A DNA stretch of 64,000 nt from Pedobacter sp. (GCA_031119475.1 JAVHXV010000004.1:174511-238510), one strand, 5' to 3'. Positions 43,241 through 52,212 are shown, counted from the stretch's first letter. Numbers and translations are program-made. The notes: a model not told the origin generated them from the sequence alone.

Positions 43241-44432
43241 ACCAATTATGCTGGTCGATCCTGGTAATCTGCGGTTTCCCGATTTCGGTAAGGATCCTTC
43301 TTGCACCCACCAAGGTCTTGCTCTGGTTCCCATCATAATTGGCTGCCGATGGGACCAAACTATTGATACGAACCATACCTGCACTCTGTATAAATTCGCC
43401 ATTGTCCATATAAATTGCCGTATGGGACACCCTTCCACCGTTAATTCCCCTACGTTTTGCGGCTGAGAAAAATAACAAATCACCTGCTTTTAGATTTTTA
43501 AGGCACTTTTCTACGCTGATCGTATCATTTTCCAACACATCAACAGCATCACCCACCAAAGCCTGCTGTGAGGCATCGCGCGGAATGACTATGCCATTCA
43601 GAAAATATGCAGTTTTGGTAAAACCACTGCAGTCGACGCCTTTAATTGATGTTCCACCCCATAAATATGGAACACCCAACAAGGTCTGTGCAGTTGACAA
43701 AATAGCATCAGCTGATGGATTGGGACGTTTGATCCAATTACTGTAAAAAGTAGCTTGCGATTTGGGAATATATGCGGTGCGCCCATCTGGGTACGCCACC
43801 TTGAAAAAAGTTTTTTCTTCACCCAACACCTGCAGGATATTGCCGCTCACCAGATCAGAAACGCGTTGCGAATGTTCATCGGCCATGCTAAAACTATGAC
43901 CATACTCGCCAATAAAAACGACTTTTTTACTGGCCTGCCATTGCTCAAACTGCTGCGCATCCATTGTTTTGACCGCGCCGCCATCGGTCCAGGCCAAATA
44001 GCCATCAGGTGTCCTGACCAGATAATATCCACCTTGTTTTTTGATCACCTGCACAGGAGTACCCAATAACATTTGGGTCATCAGCTCTGCCTGGTTTTGC
44101 GGGTTGGCCCGATTGTTACAAACGGATAGATTGGCTACCCCATAAGTTTGCCCATTCAGCGCTGCTGATGGTAACAGCGTAGACACGAATTTAACCGCAT
44201 CAGCATGGGGGCGGTTTTTTTCAAATTCGTCCAATGCCTCTTTAGAAGTACTTTCCAGTTTCACGGAATCGCCTTTGATCTGCATGTTGAAATAGATGGC
44301 GCGCTTATCTTGGGCCATCTTCTTTTGTATGGCCAAAAATTGCGAACGATAGGCTGCAGTATCATTTTGCGCGAAGGCGAGGGTGGCAATCGCACTAAAA
44401 ACCATGGTCAGGACTAGATTTCTCATGTTCAT
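43227..44432 (-). CDS. SH3-domain NlpC/P60 cell-wall endopeptidase
   Basis: A 401-residue secreted peptidoglycan hydrolase. It has a signal peptide (1-21), two bacterial SH3-like domains (about 95-245), and an NlpC/P60 domain from about 255 with catalytic Cys in GVDCSGFTKT, His in RVSHTAIYMDNG and a third polar residue downstream. The layout matches YkfC-type gamma-D-glutamyl-diamino-acid endopeptidases used in muropeptide recycling or wall remodelling. A start two codons downstream (44426) is possible. Confidence 0.9.
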   Translation of the reverse strand: MNMRNLVLTMVFSAIATLAFAQNDTAAYRSQFLAIQKKMAQDKRAIYFNMQIKGDSVKLESTSKEALDEFEKNRPHADAVKFVSTLLPSAALNGQTYGVANLSVCNNRANPQNQAELMTQMLLGTPVQVIKKQGGYYLVRTPDGYLAWTDGGAVKTMDAQQFEQWQASKKVVFIGEYGHSFSMADEHSQRVSDLVSGNILQVLGEEKTFFKVAYPDGRTAYIPKSQATFYSNWIKRPNPSADAILSTAQTLLGVPYLWGGTSIKGVDCSGFTKTAYFLNGIVIPRDASQQALVGDAVDVLENDTISVEKCLKNLKAGDLLFFSAAKRRGINGGRVSHTAIYMDNGEFIQSAGMVRINSLVPSAANYDGNQSKTLVGARRILTEIGKPQITRIDQHNWYGKN

Positions 44433-44510
44433 TAATTCGCACTAAGTTAAAAATGATTTTGCAGATTTTTAATCTATTACATGGATGTTACATTATTTTA
44501 CTGGTGTACA

Positions 44511-44535
44511 GGAGTCCAAAAGTCCAAGAGTCCAG
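44511..44535. repeat. 8-mer array, AGTCCAAR family (left half of gap)
   Basis: Units GGAGTCC, AAAAGTCC, AAGAGTCC. The 301-nt gap 44433-44733 holds no credible gene: it contains this array, the inverse array at 44666-44700 and, between them, unassigned sequence with AAGTCCA-type words. Confidence 0.72.
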
Positions 44536-44665
44536 ATTTACTCAGCTTTTGTATTCTTGACCATTTCGCTCAATCAACTCCAATGCAAGTCCACACCAAG
44601 TCCATTACTACAGACCGGATCCAGCCGGAAACGAGCGGAAACCTACGGGGCTTCTTAAATAATCC

Positions 44666-44700
44666 TGTGGACTTCTGGACTCTTGGGCTCTTGGACTTTC
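44666..44700. repeat. 8-mer array, TCTTGGAC family (inverse of 44511-44535)
   Basis: Units TGTGGAC, TTCTGGAC, TCTTGGGC, TCTTGGAC at period 8, complementary in sense to the array at 44511-44535 and akin to that at 21040-21071. Confidence 0.75.
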
Positions 44701-44733
44701 AAACACTTTGCGTAAATTGCGCGCCATCATCAA

Positions 44734-46659
44734 ATGAGCCTGCACAAAACCACCAAATCGATCTACCTTGCACTAGCCTACCGTTTCCTGCTATTGTTGG
44801 CATTATATGCAGGCTGTAGGTTTGGATTTTACCTTGCAAACCATTCCCTGTTCAGGCACCTCCGTGCTAGCGAAATGGGCCTCATCTTTTTGGGCGGCAT
44901 CAAGTTTGACATTGTTGCCCTGCTCTACATCAACTCCCTATTCATTTTACTTCAGGCGCTTCCTTTTCGTTTCAAGTACCGGAAAGGCTATCAAAAGTGG
45001 TGTCAATACCTTTTTATTGTGACCAATAGCATTGGGTTTTTGGCCAATTTCGGTGATTTTGCCTACTATAGGTTTACACTCAGGAGAACAACGGCAAGTG
45101 TATTTTCGCAGTTCGGCAACGAACAGAACAAAGCGAAGCTGGCCATCGATTTTATGCTGGATTACTGGTACCTGTTGCTGATCCTGGTTGCTTTCATATA
45201 CATCTTTATCAAGCTTTATCAAATCGTAAGCTTGGATAAGGCACCAAGGTTTACTTGGAAAACATACGTTGCGCAATCGTTCGGTTTTGTACTCATCATG
45301 GGCCTATGTGTAGTGGGAATGCGTGGTGGATGGCGTCATAGCACACGCCCGATCACGTTGAGCAATGCCGGCGATTATGTAAAGGCTCCTGGTGATATGG
45401 CTTTGGTCCTAAATACGCCCTTCACCATCATGAAGACTTTAAAAGCCGCAAACCTGAAACCGATACATTATTTTTCGGAGCAGGAACTTGCGCGCCTGTA
45501 CAATCCCATCCATTCACCAAAGCCTGGAAAACCCTTCAAAAAACTAAATGTTGTCATCCTTATCATTGAAAGTTTAGGCAAAGAACATGTGGGCGCTTTA
45601 AATAAGGATGTGTTGAATGGTACCTACAAAGGCTATACCCCATTTATCGATAGTTTGGTAGAAAATAGTTTTACATCTTCGCGGACGTATGCCAATGGGC
45701 GAAGGTCTATTGATGCCTTGCCCTCAATTATTTCCGGAATTCCATCCATCAATGAGCCGTTTGTACTATCAAGTTATTCAGCAAACCGCACGCAGAGCAT
45801 TGCACAGTTATTGGGAAACGAAGGATATGAAACTGCTTTTTTCCACGGTGCGCCAAATGGTTCGATGGGTTTTTCGGCCTATACCAACCTAGCGGGGATC
45901 AAAAAGTATTTTGGAAAGACCGAATACAACAACGATGCTGATTTTGATGGAATCTGGGGAATTTGGGACGAACCATTTATGCAGTACATGGCACGTACCA
46001 TCAATACGTTTAAACAGCCATTTTTTTCTGCGTTTTTCTCTGTTTCTTCACATCATCCTTTCAAAGTGCCTGCAGCCTACAAAAATAAGTTCCCAAAAGG
46101 ACCATTGCCCGTACAGGAACCGATGGGCTATACCGATATGGCCATCCGCAAGTTTTTTACTTCAGCGTCCAAAATGGATTGGTACAAAAATACCTTGTTT
46201 GTTCTGGTCGCCGACCATGCCACCGTTTCCTATTTACCAGAATATCAGACCGTACCAGGTTTCTTTTCAGTTCCCATCCTATTTTATTATCCCGGTGGTG
46301 AACTCAGGGGCAAAACAGATAAGCTCATCCAGCAGATCGACATCATGCCTACCATCCTAAACTATCTTAACTACGATAAGCCTTATTGTGCATTTGGTTT
46401 TGACGCCTTTGATGCCAGGCAAGACAATTTTGTGGTCAACAACAATGATGGCAGTTTTTGTTTGTACAAGGGCGATTATCTGTTGATCAGCGATGGAGTT
46501 AAGCCACTTTCGCTTTTTGATGTCACTAAAGATCGGCTCACCCAACACGAGCTGCTCAATAAGCTGCCAAAGGTACAGGCCGATTTGGAAAATCAGCTCA
46601 AAGCCTTTATCCAACAATACAATAACAGAATGATCAACGATCAATTAACAGCGAAATAA
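44734..46659 (+). CDS. LTA-synthase-like membrane sulfatase-fold transferase
   Basis: A 641-residue protein with five N-terminal membrane segments (to about residue 200) and an extracytoplasmic alkaline-phosphatase/sulfatase-fold domain. Metal and active-site features include LIIESLGKEHVG (about 278-289), the nucleophile region YANGRRSIDALPSI (about 320-333, Ser in place of the LtaS Thr), SSHHPF (about 436) and VADHA (about 490). In Gram-negatives this family moves phosphoglycerol or phosphoethanolamine-like groups onto envelope glycans or lipids. The GtrA gene follows by 2 nt. Confidence 0.87.
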   Translation: MSLHKTTKSIYLALAYRFLLLLALYAGCRFGFYLANHSLFRHLRASEMGLIFLGGIKFDIVALLYINSLFILLQALPFRFKYRKGYQKWCQYLFIVTNSIGFLANFGDFAYYRFTLRRTTASVFSQFGNEQNKAKLAIDFMLDYWYLLLILVAFIYIFIKLYQIVSLDKAPRFTWKTYVAQSFGFVLIMGLCVVGMRGGWRHSTRPITLSNAGDYVKAPGDMALVLNTPFTIMKTLKAANLKPIHYFSEQELARLYNPIHSPKPGKPFKKLNVVILIIESLGKEHVGALNKDVLNGTYKGYTPFIDSLVENSFTSSRTYANGRRSIDALPSIISGIPSINEPFVLSSYSANRTQSIAQLLGNEGYETAFFHGAPNGSMGFSAYTNLAGIKKYFGKTEYNNDADFDGIWGIWDEPFMQYMARTINTFKQPFFSAFFSVSSHHPFKVPAAYKNKFPKGPLPVQEPMGYTDMAIRKFFTSASKMDWYKNTLFVLVADHATVSYLPEYQTVPGFFSVPILFYYPGGELRGKTDKLIQQIDIMPTILNYLNYDKPYCAFGFDAFDARQDNFVVNNNDGSFCLYKGDYLLISDGVKPLSLFDVTKDRLTQHELLNKLPKVQADLENQLKAFIQQYNNRMINDQLTAK

Positions 46660-46661
46660 AG

Positions 46662-47144
46662 ATGAGAAAGCTTGCCCTTAAAATCATCGACTTTTTCTAT
46701 CCCCCATTCCAGAAATGGTTTAGCCTCCACACTTTCCGCTACGTTGCCGCTGGTGGAACAACCGCCATGACCGGCATCATCAGTTACTTTTTGATCTACA
46801 ATTATGTGTTGAAACAAGAAGATGTACATGTAGGGACATATTTAGTTACGGCACACATTGCTGCACTCGCTATCGAATCGGTATTTACATTTATTGTGGG
46901 CTTTATGCTCAATAAGTATCTGGTATTTACCCAATCGACCTTGAAGGGTCGGATCCAATTGTTCAGGTATGGCACGGTGGTGGCCACCAATATCCTGCTC
47001 AACTATGCCATGATGAAAATTTTGGTAGATGGCTTTCAGTTTTACCCTTCCTTTGCAAAAGTCATGATTACTATTATCCTTTCCGTTTTCAGTTATTTTT
47101 CACAGAAATATTTTTCTTTCCGGGTAAAAAAAGAAAGCAAATAG
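46662..47144 (+). CDS. GtrA-family membrane protein
   Basis: A 160-residue protein with four membrane helices and the GtrA signature FRYVAAGGTTAMTGIISYFL (about 24-43) and late FSQKYFSFR. GtrA-like proteins help translocate polyprenol-linked sugars or assist surface glycan synthesis. Being 2 nt downstream of the LTA-synthase-like gene, it probably acts in the same envelope-decoration pathway; this is inferred from context. Confidence 0.87.
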   Translation: MRKLALKIIDFFYPPFQKWFSLHTFRYVAAGGTTAMTGIISYFLIYNYVLKQEDVHVGTYLVTAHIAALAIESVFTFIVGFMLNKYLVFTQSTLKGRIQLFRYGTVVATNILLNYAMMKILVDGFQFYPSFAKVMITIILSVFSYFSQKYFSFRVKKESK

Positions 47145-47251
47145 CTGAAAGATCATCAATTTGATGATTGGCTGACGGATTAACACGCCCTTTTTTTGGA
47201 TTAGTAAGGCGAACAAGCTATTTTAGCCTTATTCCAAGAAATATCCACACA

Positions 47252-49033
47252 ATGAGCGATTTTAATGACTTTAATAACCAGCAGGTAGCCAATCTCCCAA
47301 AGCATCTCCGACAATTTATTGTTGAGCAGCATTATGAGAAATACACGCCGGTAGACCAAGCGGTCTGGCGTTATGTGATGCGCCAAAATTATAGTTATTT
47401 AAAACATGTCGCCTATTATCCATACATAAAAGGACTCACGAGAGCCGGATTGAGCATCGAAAAAATCCCAGACCTACAGACCATGAACGACAACCTGGGC
47501 AAGATTGGCTGGGGAGCGGTTACGGTAGATGGTTTTATCCCACCCGCAGCTTTTATGGAATATCAGGCCTGTCGGGTGCTCGTTATTGCTGCAGACATCC
47601 GTCAGCTGAAACACATCGAATATACCCCATCGCCAGATATCATCCACGAAAGTGCTGGCCATGCGCCCATCATCGCTGATACTGATTACAACAGTTACCT
47701 TAGCTATTTTGGCTCAATTGGCACAAAAGCCATGTTCTCTAGCAAGGATTATGAACTTTATGAAGCCATCCGAAAACTTTCGATCTTAAAAGAAGCCATT
47801 GGCGTGGCCGAGGAAGAAATTACTGCCGCAGAAAAAAAGCTCCAATACATCTCCGAAAACATGGGCGAATCGTCGGAAATGGCTTTGTTGGGACGCCTAC
47901 ATTGGTGGACAGTCGAATATGGGCTGATTGGGACCTTGGAAGAGCCAAAAATCTATGGTGCCGCCCTTTTGTCTTCGATTGGAGAGAGTGCCACCTGCAT
48001 GAATCCAGATGTAAAGAAACTGTGGTATAACATGGATACCATCAATTATCCATACGACATTACCCAACAACAGCCACAGCTTTTCGTGACGGAGACTTTC
48101 CAAAACCTGATCGACGTTTTAGAGGCCTTTGCCGATACGATGGCATTTAGACGTGGAGGTGCCGAAAGCATCATGAAGGCCATTGAATGTAAAAACCCGA
48201 GCACGGCCGTATATAGTTCTGGACTACAGGTAACCGGCGTATTTACCGATATGGGAATTGATCAACATGATGATTTGATCTTTATCCGGACGACCGGCCC
48301 TACCGCATTGGCCTATCAAGACCACCAGCTTGACGGGCATGGAAAAGATTATCATAAAGATGGTTTTTCATCGCCAGTTGGCAAGTTGAAAGGTAAGGAA
48401 AAGGCATTGGAAGCGCATAGTGCAGAAGAACTCACAGAATTGGGCATCGGCCAAGGCCAGCGTGCCTACCTAAACTTTGAGAGCGGAATTGAAGTGAATG
48501 GTCTGGTGAAACAGGTCCAGTTTAGGGACAGTAAGGTTATCCTGATTACTTTTGAAGATTGCACCGTGAAGGAGTCAAATGGAAATATCCTCTTTCAACC
48601 ATCATGGGGCCTATATGATATGGCCGTTGGTGAGCGAATTATATCAGTATATAATGGTGCCGCAGACAAAGAAGCCTATGAGGAAACCGTTTTTGTAAGC
48701 AAGGAGCAGACCCACAAGGCCGTGTATGACCAAAAGACCCAAAACCTGCATGAAATTTATCAAAAGGTCCGTTCAGCCCGTGAAAAACAAACCGGATATG
48801 AAGACCTTAGACCTATCTTTGAGCAATTAAAAACGGAGCATCGGGAAGACTGGCTGTGCGCCCTGGAAATCTTGGAGATTGTTTATCACCAACAGCTCGA
48901 TCCAGATTTTGAAAAAGAATTGCGCATTTATCTGGAGATCAAAGCTGCCACTGAGCCCGAATACACCAAATTGATCAATGATGGGCTACACGTAATTGCC
49001 AATCCGGTAACCCAGCTGATTAACGAAGAGTAA
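47252..49033 (+). CDS. Phenylalanine (aromatic amino acid) 4-hydroxylase, long form
   Basis: A 593-residue tetrahydropterin-dependent hydroxylase converting phenylalanine to tyrosine. The iron ligands are H132, H137 (PDIIHESAGHAPI) and E222 (WWTVEYGL). The catalytic domain ends near 340, and about 250 further residues have no counterpart in the usual 260-300-residue bacterial enzyme. I start at ATG 47252 (MSDFNDFN) because upstream in-frame codons run into a TATTTTAG -7-like box at 47219-47226. Genes for downstream tyrosine breakdown lie within 8 kb. Confidence 0.9.
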   Translation: MSDFNDFNNQQVANLPKHLRQFIVEQHYEKYTPVDQAVWRYVMRQNYSYLKHVAYYPYIKGLTRAGLSIEKIPDLQTMNDNLGKIGWGAVTVDGFIPPAAFMEYQACRVLVIAADIRQLKHIEYTPSPDIIHESAGHAPIIADTDYNSYLSYFGSIGTKAMFSSKDYELYEAIRKLSILKEAIGVAEEEITAAEKKLQYISENMGESSEMALLGRLHWWTVEYGLIGTLEEPKIYGAALLSSIGESATCMNPDVKKLWYNMDTINYPYDITQQQPQLFVTETFQNLIDVLEAFADTMAFRRGGAESIMKAIECKNPSTAVYSSGLQVTGVFTDMGIDQHDDLIFIRTTGPTALAYQDHQLDGHGKDYHKDGFSSPVGKLKGKEKALEAHSAEELTELGIGQGQRAYLNFESGIEVNGLVKQVQFRDSKVILITFEDCTVKESNGNILFQPSWGLYDMAVGERIISVYNGAADKEAYEETVFVSKEQTHKAVYDQKTQNLHEIYQKVRSAREKQTGYEDLRPIFEQLKTEHREDWLCALEILEIVYHQQLDPDFEKELRIYLEIKAATEPEYTKLINDGLHVIANPVTQLINEE

Positions 49034-49062
49034 CGAACATGGCGCTTAACGCCAAACGCCAA
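49031..49062. repeat. Heptamer-like array beginning at the hydroxylase stop
   Basis: The stop TAA starts the stretch TAACGAACATGGCGCTTAAC, then AAACGCC/AATCTAA words, the ACGCC family seen at 22994 and 55055. Confidence 0.55.
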
Positions 49063-49080
49063 TCTAATTTATCTTATACT

Positions 49081-49782
49081 ATGAACATCATTATTACGGG
49101 CGCAAGCAGTGGAATTGGTTTTGAGGCCGCGTTGGAATTTGCGCTGGACAGCAAAAATAAGATCGTGTGTATTGCCAGATCTGCTGATAAGTTGCGCAAG
49201 CTCCACGAAATAGCCAAAGGGATAAATCCAGATTGTACTTTGCTACCAGTGGCCTTCGACTTGGTCAACGATGATTACCAGGCATTGGTTCCGTTCATTC
49301 AGGAGCGATTGGGAAAAATTGACATCCTGATCAACAATGCAGGAACCCTGATCAACAAAAGTTTTCTGGAAACTACCGAACATGACCTCGCAGAAATGTT
49401 GGAGCACAATGTGATGAGCCATTTTAAAATGATCAGGTATTGCCTGCCATTTTTGGAAAGCGGAAGCCACATTGTAAACATTGGCAGCATGGGAGGTTTT
49501 CAGGGAAGCGTTAAATTTCCGGGTCTTGCGGCCTATTCGTCTAGCAAGGCAGCATTACATATCCTCAGCGAATGTTTGGCGGCCGAGCTGGTAGAAACCG
49601 GTATCAAAATAAATTGTCTGGCACTCGGCTCTGCACAGACCGAAATGCTGGAAACCGCATTCCCCGGTTATGAAAGCCCGGTAATGGCTTTTGAAATGGG
49701 CAAATATGTAGCTGATTTTGCCAAAACAGGGCATAAATTCTTCAATGGAAAGGTTTTGCCCGTTGCAGTGACGACACCATAA
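49081..49782 (+). CDS. SDR oxidoreductase next to phenylalanine hydroxylase
   Basis: A 233-residue SDR with GASSGIG (about 7-13), INNAGTL (about 85-91), catalytic Ser in IGSMGG and YSSSK (about 157-161). I use ATG 49081; the 14-codon upstream extension is repeat DNA. A TATCTTAT box is 3 nt upstream of the ATG. The position suggests a pterin-reducing role (dihydropteridine or sepiapterin-reductase-like) to regenerate the hydroxylase cofactor, but the sequence alone does not prove this. Confidence 0.85.
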   Translation: MNIIITGASSGIGFEAALEFALDSKNKIVCIARSADKLRKLHEIAKGINPDCTLLPVAFDLVNDDYQALVPFIQERLGKIDILINNAGTLINKSFLETTEHDLAEMLEHNVMSHFKMIRYCLPFLESGSHIVNIGSMGGFQGSVKFPGLAAYSSSKAALHILSECLAAELVETGIKINCLALGSAQTEMLETAFPGYESPVMAFEMGKYVADFAKTGHKFFNGKVLPVAVTTP

Positions 49783-49785
49783 GTA

Positions 49786-49892
49786 GTTTTCAGTTTGCAG
49801 TTTTCAGTTTGCAATAACTGAAAACTGTTAACTAGTAACTAAAAACTGTTAACTGATAACTAATAACTGTCAACTGATAACTATTAACTATC
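49786..49892. repeat. Two heptamer arrays, GTTTTCA/GTTTGCA x4 then AACTNNN x11
   Basis: The array starts 4 nt after the SDR stop. The AACTNNN part (49816-49892) ends in the unit AACTATC, whose last four bases form the first half of the TATCTTTG promoter box of the next gene. Confidence 0.92.
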
Positions 49893-49896
49893 TTTG
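49889..49896 (+). promoter_or_regulatory. -7 box of the NlpC/P60 gene, built partly from the array
   Basis: TATCTTTG, 11 nt upstream of the ATG. TATC comes from the last AACTATC array unit. Confidence 0.6.
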
Positions 49897-49907
49897 CCAG
49901 ACCAAAC

Positions 49908-50441
49908 ATGAAGAAAACATTTTTTATTTTATTGTTTCTTTCTTTGATGGCCATTACAGGCAAAGCACAGGAAAGCATTTCATTACCTGCACAATACCAG
50001 CAGATGATGGAAAAAATCCTGGATAAAATTCCTGTCATCAGCACAGGGCCTGCTGCGCAGTTGCTCAAGTTTGCACAGTCGATGATCGGTACGCCCTATC
50101 GCTATGCATCGAGCAATCCAAACAAAGGTTTTGACTGTTCTGGTTTCGTGAGCTACGTTTTTTCAAATTTCGGATTTAAGGTCCCCCGTTCATCTACCGA
50201 ATTTGCCCATACTGGTATTCCGGTAAAATTAGAGAACGCGAAAGTTGGTGATGTGCTCATCTTTACGGGCACTAATCCTCGGGTAAGGAAGGTTGGCCAT
50301 GTTGGCATTATCTACTCCATCGACAATGGCGAGATCAAGTTTATCCATTCTACTTCTGGTAAAGCAAATGGCGTAACCATTACCAATTTTGATGCCTACT
50401 ACAAAAGCCGATACATGAAAGCGGTTAGCATTATAGAGTAA
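49908..50441 (+). CDS. NlpC/P60 (C40) cell-wall peptidase
   Basis: A 177-residue secreted peptidase with a signal peptide (cleavage after GKA near 20) and a single NlpC/P60 domain. Catalytic Cys lies in GFDCSGFVSYVF (about 80), His in VGHVGIIYS (about 127) and a second His in FIHST (about 143). It cleaves peptidoglycan stem peptides. It is shorter than the P60 protein at 43227-44432 and has no SH3 domains. Confidence 0.9.
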   Translation: MKKTFFILLFLSLMAITGKAQESISLPAQYQQMMEKILDKIPVISTGPAAQLLKFAQSMIGTPYRYASSNPNKGFDCSGFVSYVFSNFGFKVPRSSTEFAHTGIPVKLENAKVGDVLIFTGTNPRVRKVGHVGIIYSIDNGEIKFIHSTSGKANGVTITNFDAYYKSRYMKAVSIIE

Positions 50442-50442
50442 A

Positions 50443-50477
50443 GCGTTCGGCGTTGGGCGATTGGCGTTGGACGGCGA
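50443..50477. repeat. Heptamer array, GCGTTNG x5
   Basis: GCGTTCG, GCGTTGG, GCGATTG, GCGTTGG, ACGGCGA at exact period 7, starting 1 nt after the stop of the P60 gene. Confidence 0.85.
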
Positions 50478-50524
50478 TGCATCATTCCTAAAATTTTCCT
50501 ATCTTCATTTTCTAGTTTCAGCTT

Positions 50525-50935
50525 ATGGCAGAATTAAAAACCCGTGTTACCGCACAACCTGTTGAAGATTACTTCGCCCGGATCGAAAACGACGAGCTGC
50601 GCAAAGATTGTGAGACCATCTGCAAAATCATGGAAGATGTCACAGCTACCAAAGCCAAAATGTGGGGACCGGCAATTGTAGGTGTGGGCGATTACAACTA
50701 TCGATATGATAGTGGAAGAAACCTTGATTGGTTCATGATGGGTTTTTCGCCCCGGAAAGCCAACATCAGTCTGTACCTATTGGGCTGTAATTTAGAAGAG
50801 GATAGAGAAATCTTATCGCGGTTTGGCAAACACAAGACTGGAAAAGGATGCATCTATGTAAAGCGGCTATCAGATATTAATGTGGATGTGCTCAAAGAAC
50901 TATGTGAATTGAGCTATCAAAAATTAAAATCATGA
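50525..50935 (+). CDS. DUF1801 (YdhG-like) protein
   Basis: A 136-residue protein of the DUF1801 family. It has the helical start (PVEDYFARIENDELRKDCETI), the conserved KMWGPAIVGVGDYNYRYDSG (about 44-63) and the IYVKRLSDINVDVLKEL end. It is related by fold to small intracellular binding proteins; no enzymatic activity is established. It stands alone between the P60 gene and the convergent flavin-reductase gene. Confidence 0.85.
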   Translation: MAELKTRVTAQPVEDYFARIENDELRKDCETICKIMEDVTATKAKMWGPAIVGVGDYNYRYDSGRNLDWFMMGFSPRKANISLYLLGCNLEEDREILSRFGKHKTGKGCIYVKRLSDINVDVLKELCELSYQKLKS

Positions 50936-51020
50936 CGATCAGTAAATTAGCCAATTCTTTGATTAGGTGATAACGGTCGGATGATGTGAAGGATCTATCT
51001 TCGCCTTTGCGAATGACCAA

Positions 51021-51908
51021 TTAAATCAGCACTACTTTCAGTGCATCATTTACGTTTCCAAATAGCAGCAACTGATGGGCCAGTTCATGCAGTTCTCTCG
51101 AGCGATTTTCTTCATCGCCAATAGTTGCATCTAGTATGTCTTTTACAGCGGTTGTCCATCGCATGTTGTCGATTTCATCGGCAGTTGGCAGTATTTCTAC
51201 GTTACCGAGCATACCAAGGTCATTTCCAGTTAGTATTTTAGAGTTCCTCACGGCAAAAGGGAGCGCATCGACACCAATACCTAAAGTTGCCAATGGCTTG
51301 GCCACTTTGAACAAGCTTTCGGGCGTGACCCTGCAATACCAATCTCCGCCCAAACGGGCTACCAGATCGATCTTTTCCTGATCAATTTTTCCATCGCCAT
51401 CCAAGATTTCTTCTTTGATGTGGATCAACTTGATTTCTGCCATAACCAGGTTCCCCGCTCCATGTTGGTCACCCAGCGCAATCACCTCCCTGACCAAGCA
51501 CTCCAGCTGTACAGGTGCTTCTGCTACCCGCGGTGGTTTTACCATTTGCGATTCCAACATCTTAAATCCCGCCTTTTCAAATTCATTAATGCCCTTGGCA
51601 TATTCGGTACTGGCCAAGCTTGTTTGCTGGACCATGGCATAATTAACGATATTGATTACGCATTCCTTTACCTCATGCACATTTTCCAAGGTATGCTTGG
51701 TGGTGTTGTCTCGTACCCTTCTTGCAGGTGAAAAGGCGCACATGGGCGGATTGGTACCAAAAAGGTTAAAGAAACTGAAAGGACTTAAGTTGATATTTCC
51801 TGCTGCATCTATTGTAGATACGAAACAAATCGGCCGGGGTGCAATGGCGTATTGCAAGTAGTTCTGAAGTTGTACAGGTGTTAAATCTGAGGTATTTAGG
51901 GACAGCAT
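51021..51908 (-). CDS. Flavin reductase family (FMN-binding split-barrel) protein
   Basis: A 295-residue protein. The flavin-reductase-like split barrel (about 1-205) has RPICFVSTIDAAGNINLSPFSFFN (residues about 26-49), which contacts FMN; the last 90 residues form a helical extension. It probably binds FMN and may supply reduced flavin to an oxygenase. It lies in the tyrosine-catabolism region and reads in the same direction as the fumarylacetoacetase gene beyond the toxin-antitoxin pair. Confidence 0.85.
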   Translation of the reverse strand: MLSLNTSDLTPVQLQNYLQYAIAPRPICFVSTIDAAGNINLSPFSFFNLFGTNPPMCAFSPARRVRDNTTKHTLENVHEVKECVINIVNYAMVQQTSLASTEYAKGINEFEKAGFKMLESQMVKPPRVAEAPVQLECLVREVIALGDQHGAGNLVMAEIKLIHIKEEILDGDGKIDQEKIDLVARLGGDWYCRVTPESLFKVAKPLATLGIGVDALPFAVRNSKILTGNDLGMLGNVEILPTADEIDNMRWTTAVKDILDATIGDEENRSRELHELAHQLLLFGNVNDALKVVLI

Positions 51909-51917
51909 GGTGTTAAA

Positions 51918-52211
51918 TTATGACTTTATCAATGTTTCTTGACGGTTATCCCAAAAATAAAGTAGGTTTATATTTTGCTCGACAACCTGATAGAAAATGG
52001 CCGTATGCTTGGTCACGAAACCAATCCTAACATTTTGATCAAACGAAGATGCTTTGAACATGAAAGGATTAGCTGAAATTAACTTTATGGTATGCTCGGT
52101 TTTTAAAATAAATTTATCAGCTGCAGCACTACCGAATCTGCTTTCTATAAATCTGTAGCTCGCATTCAGCGTGTCCTTAGCTGTTTGCGTGTAATACACT
52201 GCTAAGGCCAA
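51918..52211 (-). CDS. RelE/ParE-type toxin
   Basis: A 97-residue ParE-like protein with helix-helix-strand order (YYTQTAKDTLNASYRFIESRF, then FKASSFDQNVRIGFVTKHTAIFYQV and a final strand). ParE toxins attack gyrase and RelE toxins cut mRNA at the ribosome. It starts 1 nt after the antitoxin stop with TTG (52211); a GTG four codons later is the only alternative, so translation is expected to be weak. It is paired with the upstream antitoxin gene. Confidence 0.8.
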   Translation of the reverse strand: MALAVYYTQTAKDTLNASYRFIESRFGSAAADKFILKTEHTIKLISANPFMFKASSFDQNVRIGFVTKHTAIFYQVVEQNINLLYFWDNRQETLIKS

Positions 52212-52212
52212 C

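Noticed and set aside
44481..44819. 112-codon plus-strand frame in the gap before the LTA-synthase-like gene
   Set aside because: It is built from 8-mer arrays and overlaps the N-terminus of the real gene in another frame; composition is atypical.
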